Source: Loripinus fragilis (lineage: Eukaryota > Mollusca > Bivalvia > Lucinida > Lucinidae). Taken from it: a stretch of 64,000 nucleotides of DNA. Made by a program: the position numbers and the translations under genes. Of this stretch, positions 11,727 through 22,200 are shown in pieces (position 1 is the stretch's first letter; every line of letters starts with the position of its first letter). The stretch lies in the NCBI GenBank assembly GCA_964019695.1, contig OZ026519.1, positions 23,870,013 to 23,934,012 of the forward strand, in the 5' to 3' direction. A model generated the notes under the pieces. The model was not told the origin of the DNA. It worked only from the letters and a program-made list of their open reading frames with translations, and searched no databases.

Positions 11727-11994
11727 TATTATTATCCTAAGCATTTAATGAAACACATGTACAGTGTAAAGTATCAAAATTTCTTCGAATTTATCCGCAT
11801 GTAAGCAACGGATTAAGGGTTTATATGGATTCATAGTTTTAAGAAAACCTGCAGATCCAGATAATCTGGCTTAATCAAAATGGCCTCATAGAGACATTTC
11901 CATTGTGTGCTCAAAGCAGATATTTACTGAAAAGGGGATTTTACAAGTCAACTGCACCCCTCTTATCTGAAGGCCTCTATCACAGGTGATCATT

Positions 11995-12183
11995 AGGCCA
12001 GTTAAGCAAAATCTCTCCGTGTAAACTTGTGATTATTTTCTTATCCATCAGTTTAAATGTGTGTTTGGGGTGCTCAAAAGAACCGTCTCATTGAGATGGT
12101 TCTTTTGAGTACCAACAACTCAAGTTTTGGCTGAGAAATGAGAAAATAATGTTTAGTTTCTCACTTTTATCTGGGGGCCTGAT
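11995..12183. mobile_element. MITE family A, near-complete copy
   Basis: It starts GGCCAGTTAAGCAAAATCTC, has a central hairpin of AAAGAACCGTCTCATTGAGA type and ends near CTTTTATCTGGGGGCCTG. It sits only about 50 bp before the acceptor of the terminal gene X exon. Confidence 0.85.
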
Positions 12184-12235
12184 TATAATTAAACTATCAT
12201 GAACTTCCACTTAACTATAGGTGCCTGTTTTTCAG

Positions 12236-12607
12236 ATTGACAACCAAACATCCAGCCAACTTCCTGATCTTCAGCCTGAAGTTGCTCCTAAAACCAATAG
12301 ACCCAGCATCTTACAGAGAAGTGCCCAGAGACTTCAGAAGTTCACTGCATCAACACAGACCACACCAGCTTCAGGCAGCCAGAAAAACACAGTCGCAGCT
12401 CTCTTGAGATCGGCGTTGACTCTGCCTCAGACACCACCGGCTCTACAGACTAGCCTTCCACAGCTGCAGAATCTAGGTTATACTGGGAAAGCTCAGCTAC
12501 AGAGTAAGGAGATTTCCAATACGGTTAATAGGGAAGAAACAGTGATAGAAGAAACAGTAGAGGAGCACGGATATTTTTTGCCCAGTGAGCAAGAAATAAT
12601 CTTCTAA
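12236..12607 (+). CDS. Gene X terminal coding exon
   Basis: The acceptor is CTGTTTTTCAG (to 12235). The exon opens in phase 0, matching 7722, and reads IDNQTSSQLPDLQPEVAPKT through to ...LPSEQEIIF and a TAA at 12605-12607. It adds 123 residues rich in Gln, Thr, Ser and Pro, then an acidic run (EETVIEETVEE) before the C-terminus. No folded domain is evident, so the visible C-terminal ~226 residues of gene X look disordered and regulatory in character. Two GT sites (AGAGTAAGG near 12500 and AAGGTGAGG right after the stop) could serve as donors for alternative forms. The second could not avoid the stop. The function is not known. Confidence 0.75.
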   Translation: MDNQTSSQLPDLQPEVAPKTNRPSILQRSAQRLQKFTASTQTTPASGSQKNTVAALLRSALTLPQTPPALQTSLPQLQNLGYTGKAQLQSKEISNTVNREETVIEETVEEHGYFLPSEQEIIF

Positions 12608-12634
12608 GGTGAGGGTTAGAAGGCTGGCCTGTGA

Positions 12635-12985
12635 TATAGAGAATACTAGTTGAGTGTCAAGTTTACCAGGCAAAGCTTAGAGAACACTTGTTGACATCGC
12701 AAGACTTGCTGAGCAATTCAACATGTGTTCTCAAAGCTAAGCTTGGTAAACTTGATATCAAAAGAAGCGAACCTGGTATTCTATTTATCAGTTTACCTAT
12801 TGTTTCTGTCTTCAAAGTAGCAGTTATGACGTAATTTTTTATTTTTGTGTTGATCCAGCGTCATTGGCGACGTCATTCAAAAAGTGCTACGTCATGATGA
12901 CCTGATAAAGACACATGCCGTGAGATAGACAATGTTTATCATGCAACGTGGGACAATGCAGTTAATATGAGAGTTAACTGATAAA
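12635..12985 (+). mobile_element. MITE family B, copy 1 (double hairpin), in likely gene X 3' UTR
   Basis: The first half is a long palindrome: AGTTTACCAGGCAAAGCTTA and its complement AAGCTTGGTAAACTTGATAT pair around AACACTTGTTGACATCGC. The second half contains TGACGT motifs and ends GTTAACTGATAAA. Close relatives occur at 50518-50875 (same strand) and 58041-58400 (reverse). It begins 28 bp after the stop codon of gene X. Confidence 0.85.
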
Positions 12986-13106
12986 AGATGCTATAGGCTA
13001 TTTTAGCCTTTGATACTTATTCACTTGGCGACCAACGATGGCTCAGGTGAGCCTGCACATTTGTAGAGTCTCGCATGAGCTATGACTTCTCACACACAAT
13101 GTACAT

Positions 13107-13344
13107 GGGTGAAAGTTTTCAGAATTAATCCTGAATTCAGGATTTTGAGGCTGACTTTCCATAGAAAGTCAGCCTCAAAATGCTGAATTAAGCAGAGTAT
13201 AATAGATTCTCTGATCAACTCTAAGTATGCCTTAAGACAACTGACCATTTTACTTAAAATTGTTTTTACTTTGTAGGCATACTGCTTGTTTTGAGTTTTG
13301 AATTTCAAAAGTTCAGGATTTTGGAAATTTCGAACTTTTAACCA
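13107..13344. mobile_element. MITE family C, full copy
   Basis: The left end is GGGTGAAAGTTTTCAG and the right end, in reverse, is GGTTAAAAGTTCGAAATT. Inside is the palindrome AGGCTGACTTTCCATAGAAA / GTCAGCCTCAAAA. Copies of the same build occur at 35150-35372 and 35640-35854, with a truncated one at 34349-34450. Confidence 0.8.
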
Positions 13345-13389
13345 TGAATGTAGGGAAGTAGATTAAGGCATTGACCAGAAATTTGGACT

Positions 13390-13515
13390 TTAACCCTTAA
13401 AGCGCCAATTACGACTGCAGCAGATGACAATTTTGATTTATAAAAAAAAAAAGGAATGATATTACACGAGAACCGTCTGCTAGCAGATAGTTTTCATGAA
13501 ATATCATTCATTTGT
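13390..13515. repeat. Half copy of TIR element family M4
   Basis: It begins TAACCCTTAAAGCGCCAATT, equal to the terminal sequence of 4912-5083, then GCAGCAGATGACAATTTTGA. The opposite end is missing. It directly precedes a family A element. Confidence 0.55.
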
Positions 13516-13520
13516 AACAT

Positions 13521-13706
13521 AGGGCCAGTTAAGCAAAAAATTTCAGCGTAACATTGCGATTATTTTCTTATCCATCAGTTTTAACGTGTGTTTTGGGTCC
13601 TCAAAAGAACTGTCTCGTCCAGACATTTCTTTTGAGTACCCACAACATATGTTTTGGCTGAAAATAAGAAATAATTTTCAGTTACGCACTCTTATCTGGG
13701 GGTATG
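13521..13706. mobile_element. MITE family A, near-complete copy
   Basis: The ends are GGGCCAGTTAAGCAAAAAAT and GTTACGCACTCTTATCTGGG; the centre is CTCAAAAGAACTGTCTCG with an imperfect partner arm. Confidence 0.85.
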
Positions 13707-13771
13707 TTGATTGGTTTATACACAAAGAGAGGGAAAGATGGAATGCACACTGTCTGGAGTCCAGGGCCTCT

Positions 13772-13777
13772 AATAAA
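13772..13777 (+). promoter_or_regulatory. Candidate poly(A) signal for gene X
   Basis: AATAAA lies about 1.2 kb after the gene X stop codon. It is the first canonical hexamer I noticed on this strand after the stop, so a 3' UTR carrying several MITEs is possible. The evidence is positional only. Confidence 0.25.
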
Positions 13778-13959
13778 GTCCATCCTCGGAGTTTAATTTG
13801 ATCTGGCCAGTCTGCTGAGTGCATACCAGACCAAAAATTTTAAACAGATAGTTGTTATATTTATGAAATGCTGAGCTTCTGCATTTTAAACAATATTAGA
13901 TTAATAAGATGAATATAAGAATATGCATTAAAAAGTTATAGATTTAAAGTAAGTAAGAA

Positions 13960-14245
13960 GGCAAAGGTCAGGAATCCATACAATCAAGTACCACACCTGA
14001 CTCAGAAAACCACATGGGAAAGTGACAAAAACACAAGAAAACATCACACACAAGAGAGCCAAGAGGTTAGCCCTTTCCCAGCAGGTGACCACAAGGCTGC
14101 AATGAACAGACAAGAAAGCATGACAAACACGAAACATGATCCACAAAAGAAGCACCGCCTTGGAATGGCCATTAAAAAATATTTTTAATTGAGGGTTTAA
14201 ACTAGTTTTATTGTACCAACCAACCACTCACCTTGTAACACAGGG
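13960..14245 (-). repeat. Dispersed repeat R5, reverse orientation
   Basis: It shares GCCCTTTCCCAGCAGGTGAC, the ACAAAAGAAGCACCGC block and a GGGTTTAAAC..TTTATTG end with the tandem pair at 40930-41480. At 40.9 kb the same family sits beside the reverse-transcriptase relics, so this may be a solo flank of that retroelement. Confidence 0.65.
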
Positions 14246-14254
14246 GTGGCGGGT

Positions 14255-14345
14255 CCAATTGACAGCATTGTCAGGCTGTCGGATGAGACTTTAAACCCTG
14301 GCCTCGTCTCCATATGACCTTAGCTGTTGGTAGGATGATAAACAC
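14255..14345 (+). repeat. SINE body fragment
   Basis: It contains GTCAGGCTGTCGGATGAGAC followed by TTTAAACC and ATATGACCTTAGCTG. The 3' part resembles the body of the SINE at 14660-14998 (CATGACCATAGCTGTT). The tRNA-like head is absent. Confidence 0.5.
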
Positions 14346-14346
14346 A

Positions 14347-14511
14347 TACAGTATAACTTCAATGGCTCATTCACCTGGGCTGGCTAGAACTATCATCACT
14401 GTCCCTACAGGTCATTTTATGCATAATCCACCCTGGATGGCTGGAACTACCCTTGGCTAGACCTATTTTTCATGGTACCAAGCCTGTCAGAGCCATTGAA
14501 GTTCTACTGTA
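14347..14511. mobile_element. 165 bp MITE with 22 bp TIRs and TA borders
   Basis: The left end is TACAGTATAACTTCAATGGC(TC). The reverse complement of the right end differs at one base of 22. Both ends abut TA. The CAGT start and TA target agree with Tc1/mariner-type miniature elements. It lies against the end of the SINE fragment before it. Confidence 0.85.
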
Positions 14512-14579
14512 TAGGCATGCTATACTGTTAAGTATTCACTTAACCCTTTGAGGACTGGAAACTCTAAATTGGTACCATT

Positions 14580-14646
14580 GCAAACAGTGCAAACTCAGAT
14601 GAAATGCCCCATAAGGGGGCATTTCATCAGGGTCTGCACTGTTTGC
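14580..14646. repeat. Hairpin MITE family H, copy 2
   Basis: Arms GCAAACAGTGC..GATGAAATGCCCC pair with GGGGCATTTCATC..GCACTGTTTGC around ATAA. It immediately precedes a SINE. Confidence 0.8.
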
Positions 14647-14659
14647 TATGACAAAATTA

Positions 14660-14998
14660 AACTTGCCGGGCTGCGTAGTGCAGTTGGTAACATATCTGGC
14701 TGCAGATACAAATCTGACTGCAGATCCAGGGGTTTGCGAGAACAATCCTGGCCCAGTCACATACTTTCATGGAGATTGATCATGTAATAATTTCTACGGT
14801 CATTCTCCCCCCTTCCACTAACTCAAGAAGGGTTGTTGTCTGTTACAAGAGTTACAAGCGAAAATATGTGCACAAAGTACTGGTAAACCGCTTCGTCAAG
14901 CTTGCCCAGGAAAAAAGTGTGGTTAGGTGAACTGACCGTCCCCACATGACCATAGCTGTTTACTGGGATGTTAAGCTTCAAACCAAACAAAACAAAAT
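14660..14998 (+). repeat. tRNA-derived SINE (family S2)
   Basis: The head GGGCTGCGTAGTGCAGTTGG contains an almost perfect polymerase III A box (TAGTGCAGTTGG), followed by a weak B-box region near 14730. The body continues through CATGACCATAGCTGTTTACT. It ends in GGGATGTTAAGCTTCAAACC and an A/C-rich tail like that of 36162-36358. Confidence 0.75.
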
Positions 14999-15419
14999 CA
15001 ATCTTCTGAGAAAGAAATATAATATTCTTGGAAATTAAAATTTTACTTGTAACCTCTCAATATATACAATGGACCATTCTGACTTAAATGTATCAAACTT
15101 AATGGAAAATCCCATTGTTATATAAAGTTTTAAGAAATTTAAGAAAATCAACGTTTTGAAAGGACAAATCTTTCAGGAATACCATCTGAGTGTCAAACAG
15201 ATTGGATCCAGACCAGGCCTGACATTTTGTCCGGCCTCATCTGGGTCCAAACTATTTGCAAAGGTTTGGCAATAAGTTAACATATACAACCTGTATATGA
15301 ACTAATGTAAAGTATTCTTTCAAAATGTATCATGAACAATACCTACCTACACTAATTCTTTGTGCCATAGCATTTGTTTTGGCCTTTTCTTAGGAAAACA
15401 AAGAATAGGCAGTGGCATT

Positions 15420-15680
15420 GTTGAAGCATTTTATAGACTAAGCACTCTAGATGGGGTTTTGAAGTTACTCCTCCTGTGGGGGTTAAGAGGGCAAACCTCT
15501 GGCGGAAAATGGTTTTAGAGCATGTCAGTGCTAAAATAAGCTCTAAAGACACGCAATTATTACTATCAGCTGCATTTTTCTTCCAAAAATCAAAGTATTT
15601 AGCTTTAAACCCTATATTTGAGGCACCTAGTTGTATGCTCATGAATTTTTGCGTACACATAGGTATGCCCCTGGTAGGTC
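15420..15680 (+). repeat. Dispersed repeat R6, uninterrupted copy
   Basis: It shares AAGACACGCAA, GTTGCATTTTTCTTCCAAAA-like and TTGCGTACACATAGGTATG blocks, in order, with 38640-39055. In that copy the last two blocks are separated by a 187 bp MITE, so this one represents the empty site. Confidence 0.75.
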
Positions 15681-15815
15681 CAGATTAGTGCACTTTTGAG
15701 TATAAAATTTTGATTAATTTCTTATCCATCTGTTTAAACATGTTTGTGTACTCAAAAGAACTGTCTCAGAGAGACCCTGCTTTTGATTACCCACAGTATG
15801 TTTTATTTCAGGAAT
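15678..15815. mobile_element. MITE family A, diverged copy
   Basis: The left arm TTCTTATCCATCTGTTTAAA and centre GTACTCAAAAGAACTGTCTC are well kept. The right arm is eroded after ACCCACAGTATG. Confidence 0.7.
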
Positions 15816-15956
15816 ATTTATAATTGTATAACCTCAGTGCATTAAGTCAGTATCGCCATTAAAATATAATGGCACTTGTTGATTTTTTGCACGAAAGTGG
15901 CGATCAACACATTGTTATCTTGTGGCCTGACTGAGTAAGATTATTTGGGCTTTTAT

Positions 15957-16178
15957 TTAAGAAAACCTGACTTTGGTGCATGCAAATAACAAAAGGGCAG
16001 ACCAGCTTGCACATCCCCGCAGTCTTGTCAGTGCCTTTTTAGTTCATTTTCTGAAAAATATTATGAGTCCTTGATCTGCGCAAAATTTCTATATTCTAGC
16101 CAGTCGCTGTAGCTGAGCAGGCTGGATTGAATCTTATTTGGTTGCAAACCCAGAAGACAGGTTTTCTCCCGTTGTGGC
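15957..16178 (+). repeat. Dispersed repeat R7 directly upstream of the giant exon
   Basis: It shares GAAAACCTGACTTTGGTGCA-like, GCAGACCAGCTTGC-like and TCGCTGTAGCTGAGCAGGCT-like blocks with 35383-35620 and 36390-36495. It ends only about 30 bp before the splice acceptor at 16209, so it probably supplies or borders the branch-site region of that intron. Confidence 0.7.
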
Positions 16179-16203
16179 TGATTGTTGAATGTTAGTTTCA
16201 TTA

Positions 16204-16209
16204 TTTCAG
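16204..16209 (+). other. Splice acceptor or 5' border of the giant exon
   Basis: TTTCAG preceded by TTAGTTTCATTA makes a usable 3' splice site that places the first ATG one base into the exon. An in-frame TAG at 16193-16195 shows that the frame cannot continue unspliced to the left. Either the upstream exon is 5' UTR, or coding sequence is joined here from an exon I have not found. Confidence 0.6.
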
Positions 16210-16210
16210 A

Positions 16211-19200
16211 ATGGCATCCACAGACAGAAACACGAATGACTGGTTTGGATTCGCATGTCTATCTGATGATTTTATACCTCCTCCTCCTCCAGCAGTGAAT
16301 GAGGAAACTGAAGCAAAGAAAAGAGAAAGTGAAAAGGACATCAGTGTAGCTCATAAAGCTGAACAAGAATTGGAGCATAGCGCTGCCTCTGAAGAGTATG
16401 GAAAAACACATCTGTTGTCTGATAATAGCCATGCACATGGTGCAGTGGAATTAATTTCACCTAAAGATATATCTAAATCGGTACAGGAAGAGTCCATACA
16501 TGGATCTGAATATTCTCTGAATGAACCAATTGTTAGTCAAATTCCTAAAGGGAGTCCAGCACAGATTACACCACCACCAAGTCCAACAAATGTGCCCAAA
16601 GTGAATTCTGAGAAGCGAGGTAATGCCTCTTCATTAGTTCTTCGATCACCATCAAAGATTGTCTCATCAAAGGCATCTCCAATCAGTAAATGTAGTGTTG
16701 TGTTACAGAAGAATCCATTACTTGATAACTTACCAAGACAAAATAGTTCAGAAAATGTGTTTGCATTAGTCAATGATAAGATTGAAATCAAGAATAATCC
16801 ATCCAGTGAAAATACCCCAGAAAAGGAAAGAAAGCTTAACAACAATGAAAGTGAGTCCTTATCATCTCCATCAGATGTTAAGAGGCAGAATTCTTTTGAA
16901 AAGAAAACTGATAGCATGGTGTTTAATGCGGATATTGAAGTTAGAAAATCAGGAAGATTGAAATCTTCTAAGTGTTCATCCAGGTATAGAGGAGATTATG
17001 GTATAAGGGCAGAAGTGTATACAAAACTAACATGCAAAAAGTTAAATGAAAGTGATACAGACACAGAAAGTTGTGAAACTTTAGTTGATAAAGGTGTTTC
17101 AACAGAAATTGAACCAAAAGGAGAAGTAAAATATCCAAAGCTGAAAGTAGAATCACAACTTGAAAAACATAAAGAAGTAACGACTAAAGGAGAAACAGTG
17201 ACAAACATTGATGTACAGAAAAGTACTGATAAAGACTTCAGTAATAACCCACAAAAGCAGTTGGAACCTATAGCAAAAGTTAATCAGCTTGCAGACAAAG
17301 ACAGTCAACATACAGATTTGGTTCCTCACAGTAGTTGTGAGCAGCCGAAAACTGATTTTAATGATGGAAGTAATGAATGTTGTAAACATTTGAGTGAGGC
17401 AAATACAAGTGTGATCAAATTGAACGAGGAAGTTTCTCAGAAAAATTCCCAGACAAAATCAAAGTTATCCCCAGGGAATAAGAATGTAACTGAGAAATTG
17501 GCAAATGCTAACACAGACATTCAGGAAGGTTTTCAAGGGAATACTAATACCTCTTTGGATAATACATTAACAACTCAAAAGCCAAATAAGGAAAGGAATA
17601 AGATAAAACGAGAACCACCGAATGTTGACAAGAAAATGATCATGAAAAAGGAACTCAAGAATTCAAAGTCAAGTCAAATTATGAAAAAACCAATAAAGAA
17701 AAGGGTGGGTCCAGTTCTTAGAACACACATTACCTTACTGAATGACTCACAAAAGGACTCTCGTTTTGATTCCAAAATATTTTCAGAGGAACCGGCTGAT
17801 ACCAAATATAACAATTCTAACATTGAATGTAACGAAAAGGTGGCAGATAACAAATCAGAAAAAATAGAATTATTGACTGATGATTCATCATTTGTGAAAA
17901 CAAAAGAAAAAGTTGTGGATAGATTGAAAACAGTTCAACAGACTTCAGCTGTCAATTCTGAAAAACTTGACGAAAGAATTGCAAATGAAATTCATGAAAG
18001 TATAACTTCGGTTGAAAACACAGCTTTATCTGAAAATAACCTGAAAACCAATATCTGTGATAAAAATCCCAAGGTGCCTTATGTAAAAAAGCAAATAAAT
18101 GAAGTTCATCAGAGTCAAACTTCAACATCGCTTTCCAGTGAACAGAATATTCAGAACTGTGATGTCAGTAGAGTTGACTCAGAACAGTCTGTTAAGGTAG
18201 ATGAAAGTGCACAGAAAAATGATACAGAGACAAAGTCTTTACCCTGTCCTGAAGTTCAGGATTACAGCGACAGAAAATCAAAAACAAGCAGCTATGTCCA
18301 TTCTATTTCAAGATTAGTCTCAAAACAAAAAGACAGGAAAAAACCTCAGTCTCATCCTGAGCATGAAGTGTGTGAAAACATTCCATCAGAAGATGCTACA
18401 GATTTTTCAGTGGAAGAAGACTCTTCATTTTCTGTGCTTGAAAGCCTAAGACTAAGATTATTTGCGAATGCAGGAATCAAACCTTTAGAGGTTGTTGACA
18501 AGCCAAAAGTTTTTGAAAGCAAGATTAAGCAACCAAAAGTAAAGATTTCAAATGATGCTAAAAATTCTAGTCAAGACTCTCAGTCACTTTTTAATTATGA
18601 GAATTCAGTAAAAGCTTCGAGAAAATCTGCAGCAGATTCACATCCAACTAAATCAAATATTTTATCATCTAGAAGTTCTAATCTGTCAGATGATTCTTCA
18701 CGATGCTCAACGCCCAATTCAGAAATTCTTGAAGAAGTTTCCAAAAACTTGGAGCTTCTTCAAAAATCAAATCAAAAGCATGCAAGTTCTAAGATGGGAA
18801 AACCAAAAAAGTCTAAATTTGAACAAAAGAAGTTTATGTTGAGGTCAATGAGTCGAAAAGTGACTGAATCAGACAGTGAATCACATTCAAGTGTAAGTAC
18901 TGAACATTCTGATTTGAGTTTAAATGATAGCCTGGCTAAAAAGAAAAGGACAAAGAATGTTTCAGATTCGGGAATGAAAGTTATTAAAAAACGTATAACT
19001 GTTCCAAAGAAAGACATTAAACCGGTGAAAAAAGTAAAGGAAAGACAAACTAGTGATTCCAAGACTGTTAAAAAACAGGATAGTAAACCAATTTGTAAAC
19101 CTAAACCAGTTAAGTGTCACTCTTGTGGTCACATATTCAAAAACAAAGAATTACTGAAAAAACATTATCCTTGTCGCATGAGACAGACTAGGACTTGGTC

Positions 19201-22200
19201 ACAGAACAAATTGCGCCCAAACAGAGTTTTTAAACGTGTGGAAGCGCCCCCTAAAGAAAAAGGAAGAAAGCGTTTTATATGTCTGTTACCAAAGTCAAAG
19301 AAAGATGGTGACAAGTCCAGACCTTCTCTTTTGACATCCAGAAAAACAAAGTTCAGAAGAGTCAAAGGTAAAAGGAGGAGGAAATTACATATGATTTTGC
19401 AAGACCTTATGGGAAAAAGAAAGCCAAAGACATACCCTCATTTAGTTATGAATTATGAAAACATGACACCTAAATCTCAGTTTCTGTACAAACTTGGATT
19501 ATTTTCCCCAACAACTCCCTGTAGTATTAGGAGAAAAGAACCTTTCAATCCCTCTGCAAACTCCTTTGTTCAGAATTACTATGAACAAAATAAAGAAAAC
19601 AGATCTTCAAGTTTCAGCACTGGGTATAAATATGAACAGCAACACAGTGATGAAAAATTGCTAAAGCTCCCTCTAGAGAATGAAACAAGTCTCAGAATTC
19701 TTCATAAAGATAAAATTAGTCTCAGTCTTCATACTGAACCAAGTGGAAAAGATCACCACTCCCCTCCAATATTGGATAAAGTTGATGAGGAAAATGACAG
19801 CATGCTGTTAGTTCATACAAGCCCTGAAAAAGAAATTGTTGTTAATAATGGTGGAAATGGCCCTCCTATTCTTGAGCTACAGTTTGAAAGTCCAAAGAAA
19901 ACACAAAAAGAAAGACATTTTCTTGATTTTGTTGCAGTGAAAGATGACTTTGATACTGACGTTAATTCAGTGATTAGTACAGATATGAATAGAAAAGGAA
20001 ATGATTTGCAAAGTTCTCCAACAAAAGCAATGGCTCAGAGACATTATACTGATATAATTGATGTGACAGAAGTAAAGAACCCAGAAAAGGAACATAATAC
20101 TGAAAGGACAGTTCTAAATGATAGCATTTTATGGGAACAAAGTGAAAGAGGGGAAATGACACTTGCTGAAATAAGGGAAATTTTAAAACCTAAATCTAGA
20201 AAAGAAAATGAGTTTTCAAAAGAATCATTATTGAAATTGAGATGTGATTTGGCTAAACTACTCAATAAGGTTAAAAGTCCTGCCAAAGATAGTTCTAGTT
20301 CTGCTGTAGTTATGGGACCAAAACCATCTGTAAGTGGATTAGAATCTGCACATCCAGAATTTGACTTTAGCATGTATGAAAGAAAAGGTCTGTTTGAAAC
20401 CCTTGAGACAGCTGACTCAAATAGTTTTACAAGGCAAACTTCACTGGAAGAAACAGGCCACTCCTGTACAGACTCAGAGATATCTGTCAACGATTCTGAT
20501 CATTCAGATATACTTAAAAGTAGCCTTGATTATGAACAAAACTTATTGTCACCAATAGATGTAGAGTCAGATAGCATTGAAAGTACAACAAAAGGAGGCA
20601 TCACTGATAACATTCTTCAGATGTTAAGCACATTTGAAGACAAGGGTAGTGTTGCAGAAAACATGACAAACTTACTTCAAATCTTGGCTGAGAATCTTGG
20701 AATAATAGATTCCTCACCAGAGCAAGAGCCTCTGATAGCTAGTGAAGAAGAAAATATTCTTCCAGTGCAAGTTGAATTAAGTGAAAATCTGGGAGTACAA
20801 CAAACCAACAAAACTGAAGATATAAACGTCAAATTACAGAAAGCAGATTTGGATGGTAGCATTTCATCAGAGAACATCTTGCAAAGTAATGTAGAGGTTT
20901 ACAGTTTTGTAAAGTCAGACAAAGAACTTCATGCTGATAATTTAATCCAATCAGATGAATTACAGACTGAAATGTCAGTTCCAGGAATTAAACCACAATC
21001 AGAAATATATTTTGACACAGAAAAAGAATCTGTAGATGGACAAATGGCAGTGTTTTCTGATGTTGTTTTAAATGAAAAAGATAAAAAATCACTTCTTAGT
21101 TCTAGGCCATCCACACCAGAGATTGTAGAACAAGCTGGCAAGCCTATTGAAGCCAAATATTTGAAAGAGTCTGCTTTATTCAAAAGTATAACAGAATTGA
21201 ATTCAATTGAAACTGACTCCGATTCAAATCTTGGTGAATCATATGATGCTTACACCATGTCTCAAAGGCTAGCAGAATTAAAAGCAACTAACTGTGATGG
21301 TGTAGCTTCTGATGTTAATTCTGATGCTCTTTCTGATTACAAAGAAAATGTTTCCGATTCTGAAGCCTCAGAAAAGTCCAAAGATATAGATACTGAAAAA
21401 AGCAGCATTGTATATTCGAGTACTGACCATCAACACGAAATGATGTTAGAAAGACCAATGATAAATGCATCACCTACTGAATATCATTCAGATGATCTTT
21501 CAACAGAAGATGAACCTGAAACACTGCAAGAAAGACCAAGATTAATAATGAAAATTAAAGTTCCAACAGGAACTTTCAACACAAGTGATAATATTATTCA
21601 TAAGGAATCCTTGAGTTGCACAAGTCCATCAGCAAAATCCAGTGACATATCGGATTATGAAGAGAGTAAAAGAAATGAAGATTCAGCTGCAGTCATTGAT
21701 GAGCATAATCAGGAGGTAGCTCACAGTCCAACAGACTATTTGGAGGACAGAAAAATGCCTCTTGAGACAGCTTTGAAAGAAGTGATGGAAGAAATGGTCC
21801 AGGAAACTAATAGTGACACTAATGCTACAGTAAAGTCTCCACCTGAAAGTTGTTTCACCCATGCAATAGAGTCAAACACAGAAACAGAATATGAAGGTAT
21901 CGAAATAACTTCTTACCCGAGGAAACTGAAATTAAAAACTGTTCTTACAATAGGTGATAGTTTTGATTATGAGTCAGATACATCAAGCAGCTGTGAAAAA
22001 ATTGTAACTACTGTACCCCAAGTTGGAAGTTCTCCGAGAGCCCAAGCTAGTTGTTATGATGATCTAAATCCAGATACCTATCATAATGTAACAAAGGAAG
22101 AACAATCTGAAGATAATGGCACAGGTGAATACAGTAAGGACAATGAAAAAATGACAACAGGCCATCTAGATAAAAACTCTAATGTAGGAAGTATGAAAAG

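Noticed and set aside
14660..14735. Functional tRNA gene
   Set aside because: The A box is good, but the B box is poor, no cloverleaf can be drawn with paired acceptor ends, and a SINE body and tail follow.
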